This document shows, in pieces, positions 6,906 to 14,273 of a DNA stretch of 16,695 nucleotides. Origin of the DNA: Chloroflexota bacterium. Its GTDB lineage: Bacteria > Chloroflexota > Dehalococcoidia > SM23-28-2 > RBG-16-64-32. The first letter of the stretch is position 1; every line of letters starts with the position of its first letter. Made by a program: the position numbers and the translations under genes. The DNA lies in the NCBI GenBank assembly GCA_005882715.1, contig VBEI01000140.1:1-16695 (forward strand), written 5' to 3'. The notes under the pieces are model-generated. The model did no database searches. It saw only the letters and a program-made list of their open reading frames with translations, and was not told the origin of the DNA.

Positions 6906-7843
6906 TAGCCCTCAGCGCTCAGCTTCTCAATCGCGAGCCTGATCACCTTGCGCGTTTCGTCATTAACAGGCGGATAGCGCAGGTCGAGCTGCTCCAACGC
7001 TCTCCAGATGACTTGCGTCACGAGGGCGCGTAGCGCCCACTTTCGGTCGGCCGGCATGATCCACCAGGGGGCGTGCGGCGTGGACGTTTCGGTTAGCAGC
7101 CCTTCGTAGGCGCGCTGGTAATCGTCCCACTGCTCGCGGGCGGCGATGTCGGCGGCGGAGAATTTCCACTGCTTGCGCGGGTCTTCAAGTCGCTGAAGCA
7201 GGCGCTTTTTCTGCTCGGCCTTCGAGAGGTGGAGGAAGAACTTGAGCACAATTGTCCCATTGCGCGTCATCTGCCTCTCGAGCGAGTTGATCTCCTCGAA
7301 CCGGTCGCGCCAAAACGCCCTGTCGATCGGCCGCTCGGGCATCGGGCGCTCGCGGAGGAGCTGAGGGTTCACGCGCACTACAGTAACTTCTTCGTAGTAC
7401 GAGCGGTTAAAGATTCCGATATCGCCCTGTTCCGGTAGCGCTCTGACGTACCTCCAAAGGTAGTTGTGCCTCAGCTCTTCGCGCGACGGTTCCTTGAAGC
7501 TAACGACAGTCACGCCTGCGGGGTTCATGCCGGAAGTGACGTGCTTGATCGTGCTGTCCTTGCCCGCAGCGTCCGGCCCCTGGAATATCACGAGGAGTGA
7601 GTAGCGACCATCGGCCCAGAATGCGTCTTGAAGATCGGCGAGCTCCTGGATGCGCTCTTTGATGAACTCATCGGCCTGGCGTTTGAGTTCGTCCTTGTTC
7701 AGCTCGTCGAGGCCGGCGGGGACATCCCATTTCGTGTCCCAATGGTCGAGCCTCACCTTCGTGCCGGGGGCGACGCGGAAACGGTCAACCATCTCGTCGG
7801 TGATATCGATTTGGGTGGCCTGTTCATCACGCGTCGTGCGCAT
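6905..7843 (-). CDS. Polyphosphate kinase 2 family protein (PPK2)
   Basis: PPK2 enzymes use polyphosphate to phosphorylate nucleotides (AMP/ADP or GDP). From the ATG at 7843 the protein has 312 residues. The Walker A loop is FQGPDAAGKDSTIK (about 87-100), the lid/Walker B region is GIFNRSYYEEVTVVRV (133-148) and the C-terminus carries WWIMPADRKWALRALV. The single-domain length and N-terminal VAPGTKVRL fit the shorter PPK2 classes; substrate class is not decided here. The frame is open ten codons further, to an ATG at 7873. I prefer 7843 because a TATCAT box ends six bases before it. The gene faces pdxS and overlaps the phosphoesterase, perhaps as a two-gene phosphate-metabolism unit. Confidence 0.93.
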   Translation of the reverse strand: MRTTRDEQATQIDITDEMVDRFRVAPGTKVRLDHWDTKWDVPAGLDELNKDELKRQADEFIKERIQELADLQDAFWADGRYSLLVIFQGPDAAGKDSTIKHVTSGMNPAGVTVVSFKEPSREELRHNYLWRYVRALPEQGDIGIFNRSYYEEVTVVRVNPQLLRERPMPERPIDRAFWRDRFEEINSLERQMTRNGTIVLKFFLHLSKAEQKKRLLQRLEDPRKQWKFSAADIAAREQWDDYQRAYEGLLTETSTPHAPWWIMPADRKWALRALVTQVIWRALEQLDLRYPPVNDETRKVIRLAIEKLSAEG

Positions 7844-7849
7844 GGTGCC

Positions 7850-7855
7850 ATGATA
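7850..7855 (-). promoter_or_regulatory. -10 box of the PPK2 gene, leaderless-type
   Basis: TATCAT on the minus strand, preceded by GC, ends six bases before the ATG at 7843. I see no good -35 match. If real, it means the ATG at 7873 is not used and the transcript is leaderless. Confidence 0.4.
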
Positions 7856-7877
7856 GCGCGAGGCCGCTTGCATCCCC

Positions 7878-7973
7878 AGGGGCGGGTTCGTTAACGGAGG
7901 GCGGGTTGTAGGCGCGAGGTCCGGCGTTTCCTTGAGAGACGCCTCGTTGGTAAATGGGACTAAACCCGCCCCT
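7878..7973. repeat. Inverted repeat with extra direct copy, REP-like
   Basis: An exact 11-base inverted pair, AGGGGCGGGTT at 7878-7888 and AACCCGCCCCT at 7963-7973, flanks the intergenic region. A third, direct copy (AGGGCGGGTT) sits at 7898-7907. G-rich palindromes of this type are common dispersed elements in some genomes. A second copy elsewhere in this genome would be needed to call it a REP element; there is none in this window. Confidence 0.6.
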
Positions 7974-7995
7974 ACGCGACGGCCATTACCTCCGC

Positions 7996-8001
7996 TATAC
8001 T
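7996..8001 (+). promoter_or_regulatory. -10 box of pdxS
   Basis: TATACT at 7996-8001, preceded by GC, lies 30 bases before the pdxS ATG and upstream of the SD. No clear -35 is seen at 16-18 bases. Confidence 0.45.
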
Positions 8002-8031
8002 GAATTCACCCCCTGAAGGAGGATCCGAAGG

Positions 8032-8887
8032 ATGGCCATCGAGACAGGCACAGATACCGTCAAGCGCGGGCTGGCGCAGATGCTCAAGGGCGGCGTGATC
8101 ATGGACGTCGTGACGCCGGAGCACGCGAAGATCGCCGAGGAGGCGGGGGCGTGCGCGGTCATGGCGCTCGAGCGCGTGCCGGCGGATATCCGCGCGACAG
8201 GCGGTGTTGCGAGAATGTCGGATCCGGAGATCATCGTGAGGATCATGGAGGCGGTGTCGGTCCCAGTGATGGCGAAGGTGCGCATCGGCCACTTCGTCGA
8301 GGCGCAGATCCTCGAAGCCCTCGGTGTCGACTACATTGACGAGTCTGAGGTGCTGACGCCGGCCGACGAGGCGCACCACATCGAGAAGCACGGATTCAAG
8401 GTGCCGTTCGTCTGCGGTTGCCGAGACCTGGGCGAGGCGCTACGTCGAGTGGGCGAGGGCGCCGCGATGATCCGCACGAAGGGCGAGGCGGGCACGGGCG
8501 ACGTCGTCGAGGCCGTTCGCCACATGCGGGCAGTGCAGTCGGCGGTCCGGCGCCTGCACCAAGGCGCTCAACGCGCCCTATGATTTGGTAAAAGAGACGC
8601 GCGAGCTGGGGCGGCTACCGGTCGTGAACTTCGCGGCAGGCGGGGTCGCAACGCCGGCGGACGCGGCGCTGATGATGCAGCTGGGGGCGGACGGCGTCTT
8701 CGTTGGTTCCGGGATCTTCAAGTCGGGGGACCCGGCGGCGCGCGGCCACGCAATCGTTAAGGCCGTGACGAACTACAACAACGCCGCCATCCTCGCCGAA
8801 GTCTCGCGCGGACTGGGCGAGCCTATGGTCGGCATCGCCGTGAACGCGATGGCCGAAGGTGAGCGGCTGGCGCCGCGGGGCTGGTAG
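8032..8887 (+). pseudogene. pdxS: PLP synthase subunit PdxS, frameshifted by a small deletion
   Basis: PdxS makes pyridoxal 5'-phosphate from ribose-5-P, glyceraldehyde-3-P and ammonia supplied by PdxT. The start is sound: AAGGAGG at 8016-8022, nine bases before the ATG. Frame 1 (8032-8583) carries the N-terminal part with both catalytic lysines (VMAKVRIGH and IRTKGEAGTG) and the substrate aspartate region GGVIMDVV. It then runs into HQGAQRAL and a TGA. The rest continues in another frame, from about 8567 (KALNAPYDLVKETRELGRLPVV) to the stop at 8887, with the phosphate-binding VNFAAGGVATPADAAL and FVGSGIFKSGDP. Against the usual PdxS spacing, about 32 bases are missing between VRRL and KALNAPY, which explains the shift. 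No SD precedes the second part. It is either a real inactivating deletion or an assembly error; the otherwise perfect conservation favours a recent event or an error. Confidence 0.88.
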
Positions 8888-9003
8888 GCCGACTACGCCC
8901 TATCGCGGCGCCGACGGCAACCGCGACAACTGTGTCGTAAGCAGCGCGTAACAGAATTATCGCAACCCGCCCGATCAGGGAGAACTCTTTCCGGCACCGT
9001 CAC

Positions 9004-9033
9004 TTGACATATAACTTCAACGGGTGTTCGAAT
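9004..9033 (+). promoter_or_regulatory. Promoter of the ScyD/ScyE-like gene
   Basis: A consensus TTGACA at 9004-9009 is followed after 18 bases by TCGAAT (9028-9033), with an extended TGT immediately before it. The leader would be about 45 bases and includes the strong SD at 9066-9076. Confidence 0.5.
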
Positions 9034-9084
9034 AGGCGCTACCCCTAGTTGCCCCGCTAGAGACCAAAGGAGGAGGTATCCCGT

Positions 9085-10359
9085 ATGGGACACGCATTCC
9101 GGCGGACAGCGCCGGTCGTTGTCGCCGCCATCGTCCTTGCACTGACGGCGAGCATCGCGAGCGCGGACGGCCCCGGTTGGAAGACGATCTCGCAGGACTT
9201 TCATGGCCTGCTATTTGGGCTGAACGTGGGCCAAGACGGTCAGCTGCTCGTTGCTGATTCGGGCGCCGGGCCTACCAAGCTGGACCCAGACAGCGGGGAC
9301 ACATCGCTGATCGCGTCGCTTCCTAACGTCTCCGATGTAATCCAGATCGGGCGGCGCGAGTACGTGGCCTTGACGGGCGGTGGAGGCGAGGAGGGAAGCC
9401 CGCCGCCGCCGGGGTCGGCCACGCTCTACCGGATCAAGAACGGCGACGTAAGCGCGATCGCTGACCTGGGCAAATTCGAGGCTGACAACGACCCTGACGG
9501 CGCCGGTGTTGACTCTAACCCGTACCATCTGGCGAAGTTGAGCCAGAACAAGATACTGGTGGCCGACGCAGGCGGCAACGACATCCTGGTCGTGGATAAG
9601 CACGGGAATATCGATTGGGTGGCTGTTTTGCCGAAGCACGAAATACCGACGCAACCGGTAAAGGACGCCGCGGGATGTCCGGCGGGCCCGCCCGACATTT
9701 GTGGTTTGCCCGATACGTTCGCGGCTGATGCCGTCGCCACGTCGGTTGCTGTTGGCCCGGACGGAGCGATCTATGCAGGGGAACTGACCGGCTTTCCCGC
9801 TACGCCCGGCTTCTCGCGAATATGGCGGATTGAGCCGGACGCAAGACATGTCCGTTGCGGTACAGATGACGACGAGTGCACACAAGTCCAGATTTCCAAC
9901 GACTGCATCGACTTCGGCCCACAGGGCTGTGGTCCGGAGCAGGGGCCGCGGACATCGATCGTCGATATGACTTTCGGCAAAGACGGCACCGCATACGTTG
10001 TGGAGCTGGATGAGGCGAGCTGGCTTGCAGCAACCGAGGGAGGCGGCGTCGGCGGCACGGTAAACGCCTGCAGGAGCCAAAACGGCGGCGGCGATAACAA
10101 TGGTGAGGGTCACCACGACAACGGCACCGTCAAGTGGTCGTGCAACGCGATCGCGACCGGCCTCCCGTTCCCGCTGGCGGCGGCGGTCGCCGACCATTCC
10201 GTCTACGTGACGCTCGCTCACGGCTTCGAAGGCCCGTTTGAAGTTGCGGTCCTCACGAATAGTGGCGGTGAAGACAACGGTGACGATAACCACGGCAACG
10301 GCGATCACGAAGCACACGGGAACACCGATCGCGAGAACGGAGGCCACAAGGGCGACTGA
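9085..10359 (+). CDS. Secreted ScyD/ScyE family beta-propeller protein
   Basis: A 424-residue exported protein. A Sec signal peptide covers about residues 1-27 (RR, hydrophobic core, ASIASA cleavage site). The body has propeller-like repeats of the form FGLNVGQDGQLLVADSGAG, LAKLSQNKILVADAGGNDIL, VAVGPDGAIYAGELTGFP and MTFGKDGTAYVVELDE, with DLGKFEADNDPD and DSNPYHL, all characteristic of the ScyD/ScyE family (named after scytonemin-cluster proteins). A glycine-rich insert lies around residue 98, and two cysteine-rich stretches (AAGCPAGPPDICG, FGPQGCGPEQ) could form disulfides. The C-terminal 30 or so residues are rich in Asp, Asn, Gly and His and may bind metal. An AAGGAGGAGG SD is present. 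It sits between pdxS and pdxT and has its own promoter and terminator, so it looks like an inserted unit. Function is unknown. Confidence 0.85.
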   Translation: MGHAFRRTAPVVVAAIVLALTASIASADGPGWKTISQDFHGLLFGLNVGQDGQLLVADSGAGPTKLDPDSGDTSLIASLPNVSDVIQIGRREYVALTGGGGEEGSPPPPGSATLYRIKNGDVSAIADLGKFEADNDPDGAGVDSNPYHLAKLSQNKILVADAGGNDILVVDKHGNIDWVAVLPKHEIPTQPVKDAAGCPAGPPDICGLPDTFAADAVATSVAVGPDGAIYAGELTGFPATPGFSRIWRIEPDARHVRCGTDDDECTQVQISNDCIDFGPQGCGPEQGPRTSIVDMTFGKDGTAYVVELDEASWLAATEGGGVGGTVNACRSQNGGGDNNGEGHHDNGTVKWSCNAIATGLPFPLAAAVADHSVYVTLAHGFEGPFEVAVLTNSGGEDNGDDNHGNGDHEAHGNTDRENGGHKGD

Positions 10360-10374
10360 GCCTAACAGTCGACT

Positions 10375-10415
10375 AAGCATTACCGAGCCGGCTCAACGCC
10401 GGCTCGTATGCTTTT
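10375..10415 (+). terminator. Intrinsic terminator after the ScyD/ScyE-like gene
   Basis: A perfect 9-base stem, CGAGCCGGC (10384-10392) with GCCGGCTCG (10398-10406), encloses the loop TCAAC. The stem extends outward with AAGCAT/ATGCTT and ends in CTTTT. It separates the secreted-protein gene from pdxT. Confidence 0.85.
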
Positions 10416-10451
10416 GTATGGGCGACTCTCTCGCCTACTGGGCGGCCCCGG

Positions 10452-11090
10452 ATGACTGCTAAAATAGAGCATGCCTTGACTACCATCGGCGTTCTCGCTC
10501 TTCAGGGTGACTTTATCGAACACGAATCGATGCTGCGGCGACTGGGCGTTTCAACGCGGCAAGTCCGGTCCGCTGAAGACCTGCGCGGGCTCGATGGGCT
10601 GATCATTCCAGGCGGTGAAAGCACTACATTCTGCCGTCTGATGGAAGACTTCAACCTGTACCGCCCGGTTGGGGCCTTTGTGCAGACCGGAGCGCCGGTT
10701 TGGGGCACGTGCGCGGGGATGATCGTGCTCGCCGGCAACGCCTCGGACCTGGCCTTTCCCACTCTGGAGGCTCTAGATATCGAAGTCCTCCGCAATGCCT
10801 ATGGCCGGCAAGTCGATAGCTTCGAGACGGATCTCGACATTGCGGCGTTGGGCGAGGAGCCCTTCCACGCCGTCTTCATTCGCGCTCCGGTTGTGGGCAG
10901 CGTGGGACCGGGGGTGGAAGTCATGGCAACCGTCAGAAGCGAGCCGGCGGGTCGGGAAGAGCCTGTCGCGGTCCGGCAAGGCGCCGTGATGGCGACGTCT
11001 TTCCATCCTGAGCTCACGAATGACGTGCGGTTCCACAGCTACTTCGTCAGCCTTGTTAGGACATCCGGGACAAGCGCCGGCTCGAAATGA
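10452..11090 (+). CDS. pdxT: PLP synthase glutaminase subunit PdxT
   Basis: PdxT hydrolyses glutamine and channels ammonia to PdxS. All landmarks are present: IGVLALQGDF near the N-terminus, PGGESTT (53-59), the nucleophile Cys87 in GTCAGM, RNAYGRQ, FIRAP, and the His185/Glu187 of FHPELT completing the triad. Length (212 residues from this ATG) is slightly above normal. No SD precedes the ATG at 10452. A TTG at 10476 would give MTTIGVLALQG, closer to the family, and lies 10 bases after a TGC-TAAAAT box at 10460-10465, so the true start may be there. It overlaps the GNAT-like gene by four bases (ATGA). The glutaminase looks intact while its synthase partner is broken. Confidence 0.95.
   Translation: MTAKIEHALTTIGVLALQGDFIEHESMLRRLGVSTRQVRSAEDLRGLDGLIIPGGESTTFCRLMEDFNLYRPVGAFVQTGAPVWGTCAGMIVLAGNASDLAFPTLEALDIEVLRNAYGRQVDSFETDLDIAALGEEPFHAVFIRAPVVGSVGPGVEVMATVRSEPAGREEPVAVRQGAVMATSFHPELTNDVRFHSYFVSLVRTSGTSAGSK
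10457..10465 (+). promoter_or_regulatory. Extended -10 box of pdxT
   Basis: TGC followed by TAAAAT (10460-10465). It lies downstream of the terminator at 10375-10415 and upstream of the alternative TTG start at 10476. No convincing -35 element is seen. It implies a very short leader. Confidence 0.35.
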
Positions 11091-12013
11091 GTTCGCCTCG
11101 CCGCCCGCTGCCGACCGACCTGGTTGCCCTCGTTTCCTTCGATGGGCGTGTCCACCCTAACGAGGCCAAACCGCTCGACCGGCTGGGCCTCGACGATCGC
11201 GCGCATCCGCTGGAATCGACCATCGAGCAGTGGTTTTCGTTCGCGACGGGCAAGCACACGTGGGTGAGCGTGCGCGGCGCAACCATCCGCGGTCTAATAT
11301 CGGCGCGCCGGCGGGCAAAGCCGCCTGCCTGGGAGGTGGATGCTCTGATTGATGTGGAGGAGGATGAAGGGGTGGCGCTGTCCCTTTTTAGCCGGATGAT
11401 CGGCGGAATAAGCAAACAGCGTGCCGAACGGGTCTTTCTGCGACTGGATGCCGGGAGCCACTTATCAGAAGCGGCACGCAGGGCCGGTTTTTTTCCGTAT
11501 ACCAAAGAGACGCTCTATCGGCTCGATTCGGTTCCGTCTTCCCAAGCGACTGAAGTGCCGTTTCGGCCACGCGACAAAAGCGATCTAGTCGGCATCTTTC
11601 AGCTATACAGTCATTCTGTGCCGGCCAACGTGAGGGCGATCGAGGGCGCCACTTTTCGGGAATGGCAGGCCGCTGAGGAATCGTGGGGAGGGAGCACGAA
11701 GGACTTACTGCTGGAGGAGGACGGGATAATTAGCGCGTGGCTGCGGCTTCTTCCCGGTCAGACAGGCCGCTTCTCCTTAGTCGCTCAAAGCACGCGCTTC
11801 AGCACTGATGACGTTGCTCAGAGCGCCCTCTCGCATCTCAATGCGAGCCGCGCGGTCCTTTGTCTCGTGCCGGAATACAACGGCGCTTGGGCGGCATGCC
11901 TCGAGCGGCTGGGGTTCCAGCCGGTGTCGGCCTACACCTGCTACGCCCAGCGGTTGGTCAAGCCGGCCGAGGAACTTGCCCAGGAGACCGCCGGTCAGGC
12001 CATTCCCGTTTAG
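11087..12013 (+). CDS. GNAT-like acetyltransferase, possibly two tandem GNAT folds
   Basis: A 308-residue protein without a strong motif. The pattern resembles GNAT: strands followed by VALSLFSRMIGGISKQRAERVFLRLDAGSHLSEAARRAGFFPYTKETLYRL, where the last part matches the GNAT end with its (A)xxxGF-Y element. A second similar unit (FSLVAQ... AVLCLVPEYNGAWAACLERLGFQPVSAYTCYAQRL) closes the protein. Two repeats of fold suggest a duplicated or double-GNAT enzyme. No canonical Q/R-x-x-G-x-G/A acetyl-CoA loop is obvious, so catalytic activity is doubtful. It overlaps pdxT by four bases and its stop lies seven bases before the R3H ATPase start. Substrate unknown. Confidence 0.65.
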   Translation: MSSPRRPLPTDLVALVSFDGRVHPNEAKPLDRLGLDDRAHPLESTIEQWFSFATGKHTWVSVRGATIRGLISARRRAKPPAWEVDALIDVEEDEGVALSLFSRMIGGISKQRAERVFLRLDAGSHLSEAARRAGFFPYTKETLYRLDSVPSSQATEVPFRPRDKSDLVGIFQLYSHSVPANVRAIEGATFREWQAAEESWGGSTKDLLLEEDGIISAWLRLLPGQTGRFSLVAQSTRFSTDDVAQSALSHLNASRAVLCLVPEYNGAWAACLERLGFQPVSAYTCYAQRLVKPAEELAQETAGQAIPV

Positions 12014-12020
12014 CAACCCG

Positions 12021-13547
12021 ATGTTGAATGTTACCGACGACCTCGACGCTCTTATCGATGTTTTGCCAGTTGACCTTGCGGGCACGCTGCGTGGGCGCAC
12101 GAACAATTTCGAGCTCCTGGAAATAGTGATGGACCTGGGGCGTCCGCCCGAAGCGCGTTATCCCGGCGAGGAAGTTACTCTCAGTGAGTCCGAGGTCTCG
12201 CAGGAAGACATAGACGCTGTCGTCTCGCGGATCGGCGAGTTCACTGCGGACAACCGGGCCGGCATCGAACGGACCTTGCATCGGATTTCTTGCATCCGAA
12301 ACCGCAAAGGCCAAATCGTCGGCCTTACCTGTCGTGTTGGACGAGCGGTATTCGGCACTATTCGCATCATCGAGGACCTGGTAAGAACCGGAAAGAGCGT
12401 GTTGCTGTTAGGAAGGCCTGGGGTGGGCAAGACAACGATGCTGCGCGAAGTCGCGCGTTTTCTTGCCGATGAGCTGAACAAGCGCGTAGTAGTTGTTGAT
12501 ACGTCGAACGAAATCGCCGGCGACGGCGATATTCCGCACCCCGGAATCGGCAGCGCCCGACGGATGCAAGTGCCCGCGCCTGAGCTGCAGCACAAGGTTA
12601 TGATCGAAGCGGTTGAGAATCACATGCCGGAAGTGATCATCATCGACGAGATCGGGACGGACCTCGAGGCGGCCGCTGCCCGAACGATCGCCGAGCGGGG
12701 CGTCCAACTGATTGCGACTGCTCACGGCAACGCCCTCGAGAACATCATCATGAACCCGACGCTCTCGGACCTTGTGGGTGGGATCCAGTCGGTCACGCTA
12801 AGCGATGAAGAGGCCCGGAGGCGCGGTACGCAGAAGGCGATTCTGGAGCGGCGCGCTCCCCCAACGTTCAACATGCTTGTGGAGATTCAATCGTTCAGCA
12901 AAGTGGCTGTGCATGCCGATGTCGCGGAGGTGGTGGACGCGATCCTGAGGGGCTACTCGGTGCCACCCGAGATCCGCGAACTGGACGCAGCCGGTGAAGT
13001 GCGATTGGGAGCGGCCGTATCGCATACTGCCGCCTCGGCTCGGGACGCCAGAGGCCGCGCGGATATCGAGACCACGCCGGCCGGTACCCGCGAGCGGCGG
13101 ATCTACCCATTTGGTGTGTCGCGCCAACGCTTGGCCCAGGCCCTGAGAGAGACACGATTTCCCGGCCAGATCGTGGATCACCTTGAAGACGCGGACGTGG
13201 TCATCACGATCCGGCCGTATTACCGGCGCAAGCCTCAGACCTTGCACGACGCGGAATCGCGTGGCGTCCCCATCTACGTCGTCAAAAGCAATACGGTGCT
13301 GCAACTAGAGCAATCGCTGCTCACGATGCGGGGAGACCGGGCGGGTGACCCGGTCATGGCCGCCCTAAAAGAGGCGGAGGAGGCTATCGGCCAGGTAATG
13401 AACGTCGAGAACGCTGTTGACCTCAATCCGCAGAACGCCTACGTGCGCCGGCTGCAACATATGCTGGCGCAGCGTTACAACCTGGCCTCGCGCAGTCTCG
13501 GCAAGGAACCGCACCGTTACGTCCGCATAATGCCCGGCGAAGACTAG
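12021..13547 (+). CDS. R3H domain AAA+-type ATPase, Ycf45/SpoIIIAA-like
   Basis: A 508-residue predicted single-stranded nucleic-acid-binding ATPase. The N-terminal domain (about 1-115) is followed by an ATPase domain with Walker A GRPGVGKTT (131-139), VVVVDTSNEIAGDGDIPH, Walker B EVIIIDEIGTD (204-214) and a sensor-like LIATAHGN. The ATPase part resembles sporulation protein SpoIIIAA and the chloroplast Ycf45 family. A linker of about 100 residues leads to a second conserved region (IYPFGVSRQRLAQAL... VVITIRPYYRRKP), and the protein ends in an R3H domain (about 471-505) with R476-x3-H480. The frame is open upstream to 11808, but that stretch overlaps the GNAT gene; the ATG at 12021 lies seven bases after its stop and has no SD. 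It abuts tmk. Cellular role is not established. Confidence 0.9.
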   Translation: MLNVTDDLDALIDVLPVDLAGTLRGRTNNFELLEIVMDLGRPPEARYPGEEVTLSESEVSQEDIDAVVSRIGEFTADNRAGIERTLHRISCIRNRKGQIVGLTCRVGRAVFGTIRIIEDLVRTGKSVLLLGRPGVGKTTMLREVARFLADELNKRVVVVDTSNEIAGDGDIPHPGIGSARRMQVPAPELQHKVMIEAVENHMPEVIIIDEIGTDLEAAAARTIAERGVQLIATAHGNALENIIMNPTLSDLVGGIQSVTLSDEEARRRGTQKAILERRAPPTFNMLVEIQSFSKVAVHADVAEVVDAILRGYSVPPEIRELDAAGEVRLGAAVSHTAASARDARGRADIETTPAGTRERRIYPFGVSRQRLAQALRETRFPGQIVDHLEDADVVITIRPYYRRKPQTLHDAESRGVPIYVVKSNTVLQLEQSLLTMRGDRAGDPVMAALKEAEEAIGQVMNVENAVDLNPQNAYVRRLQHMLAQRYNLASRSLGKEPHRYVRIMPGED

Positions 13548-14189
13548 ATGGCGGCTGCGCAGAGCCGTGCGGCGTTCATCACGCTTGAGGGTGGGGAAGG
13601 GTCCGGCAAGACCACCCTGGCTGCTGCCATCGCAGATTCCTTGCGAGACCAAGGACAGACGGTCTGCGCTACGTGGGAGCCAGGAAGCACGGAGTTGGGC
13701 CGCCTGATACAAGGCATCCTCGAGATGAAGGAGCATGGCAGTGCGCTCAGCGCTTTGGCGGAGCTGCTGCTATTCGAGGCAGATCGTGTCCAGCACGTGT
13801 CAGAGGTCGTCCTTCCGGCTTTAGACGCGGGACGGCTCGTAATATGCGACCGATTCACGGACTCGTCTCTGGCGTATCAGGGTTATGGCCGCGGGCTGGA
13901 TCTCGAGTTCATCAGGCGCTTGAACGACGAGGCGTCGGGCGGGCTGTCGCCTGACCTCACGCTGCTGCTGGACATCCCGCCCAAAGCAGGGCTCTCGCGT
14001 GAAGGAGACCAGAATGATGTCACGGGACGGGAATCACTGGACTTCCATGAAAGAGTTCGGGATGGCTTTCTGGAGCTTGCGCGCGCCGAACCTGAGCGTT
14101 TCGTGGTGATCGACGGCACGCTTGCGGTCGAAGAGGTTACAGAGCACGCGATCGCCGCCATTAAGGAGAGACTGTCCCTTCTTCGATAA
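13548..14189 (+). CDS. tmk: Thymidylate kinase
   Basis: A 213-residue dTMP kinase, which makes dTDP for DNA synthesis. The P-loop is EGGEGSGKTT (14-23), the substrate motif is DRFTDSSLAYQGYGRG (101-116), and the lid region follows around DIPPKAGLSREGDQNDVTG. The usual TREPGGT is TWEPGST here (42-48): the arginine is tryptophan and one glycine is serine, an unusual pair of changes close to the active site. The ATG directly follows the stop of the R3H ATPase gene, so they are co-translated. Confidence 0.95.
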   Translation: MAAAQSRAAFITLEGGEGSGKTTLAAAIADSLRDQGQTVCATWEPGSTELGRLIQGILEMKEHGSALSALAELLLFEADRVQHVSEVVLPALDAGRLVICDRFTDSSLAYQGYGRGLDLEFIRRLNDEASGGLSPDLTLLLDIPPKAGLSREGDQNDVTGRESLDFHERVRDGFLELARAEPERFVVIDGTLAVEEVTEHAIAAIKERLSLLR

Positions 14190-14211
14190 TTGACATGGTG
14201 CCATTCCTCGC

Positions 14212-14240
14212 TGGACAGCTTTCAACCCCGCCGCTATCAT
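14212..14240 (+). promoter_or_regulatory. Promoter of rpsT
   Basis: TGGACA (14212-14217), a 17-base spacer and TATCAT (14235-14240), followed by AAT. The leader of about 27 bases holds the SD at 14263-14270. It separates rpsT from the tmk operon. Confidence 0.65.
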
Positions 14241-14273
14241 AATTCTTGCCGCTTTTTCATTGAAGGAGGAATC

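Noticed and set aside
7972..8391. Minus-strand open frame opposite pdxS
   Set aside because: Its translation is a low-complexity mirror of highly conserved pdxS coding sequence.
8585..8887. C-terminal part of pdxS as an independent gene
   Set aside because: No SD precedes the TTG and the homology continues directly from frame 1, so it is the broken remainder of pdxS.
8888..9003. Possible small gene, tRNA or terminator after pdxS
   Set aside because: I found no cloverleaf, no strong hairpin with T-run and no supported small ORF.
9211..10380. Long minus-strand open frame (389 codons)
   Set aside because: It is antisense to the ScyD/ScyE-like gene, which has a signal peptide, SD and family motifs.
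11808..12020. N-terminal extension of the R3H ATPase
   Set aside because: It overlaps the GNAT-like gene in another frame; the ATG at 12021 gives the natural start.
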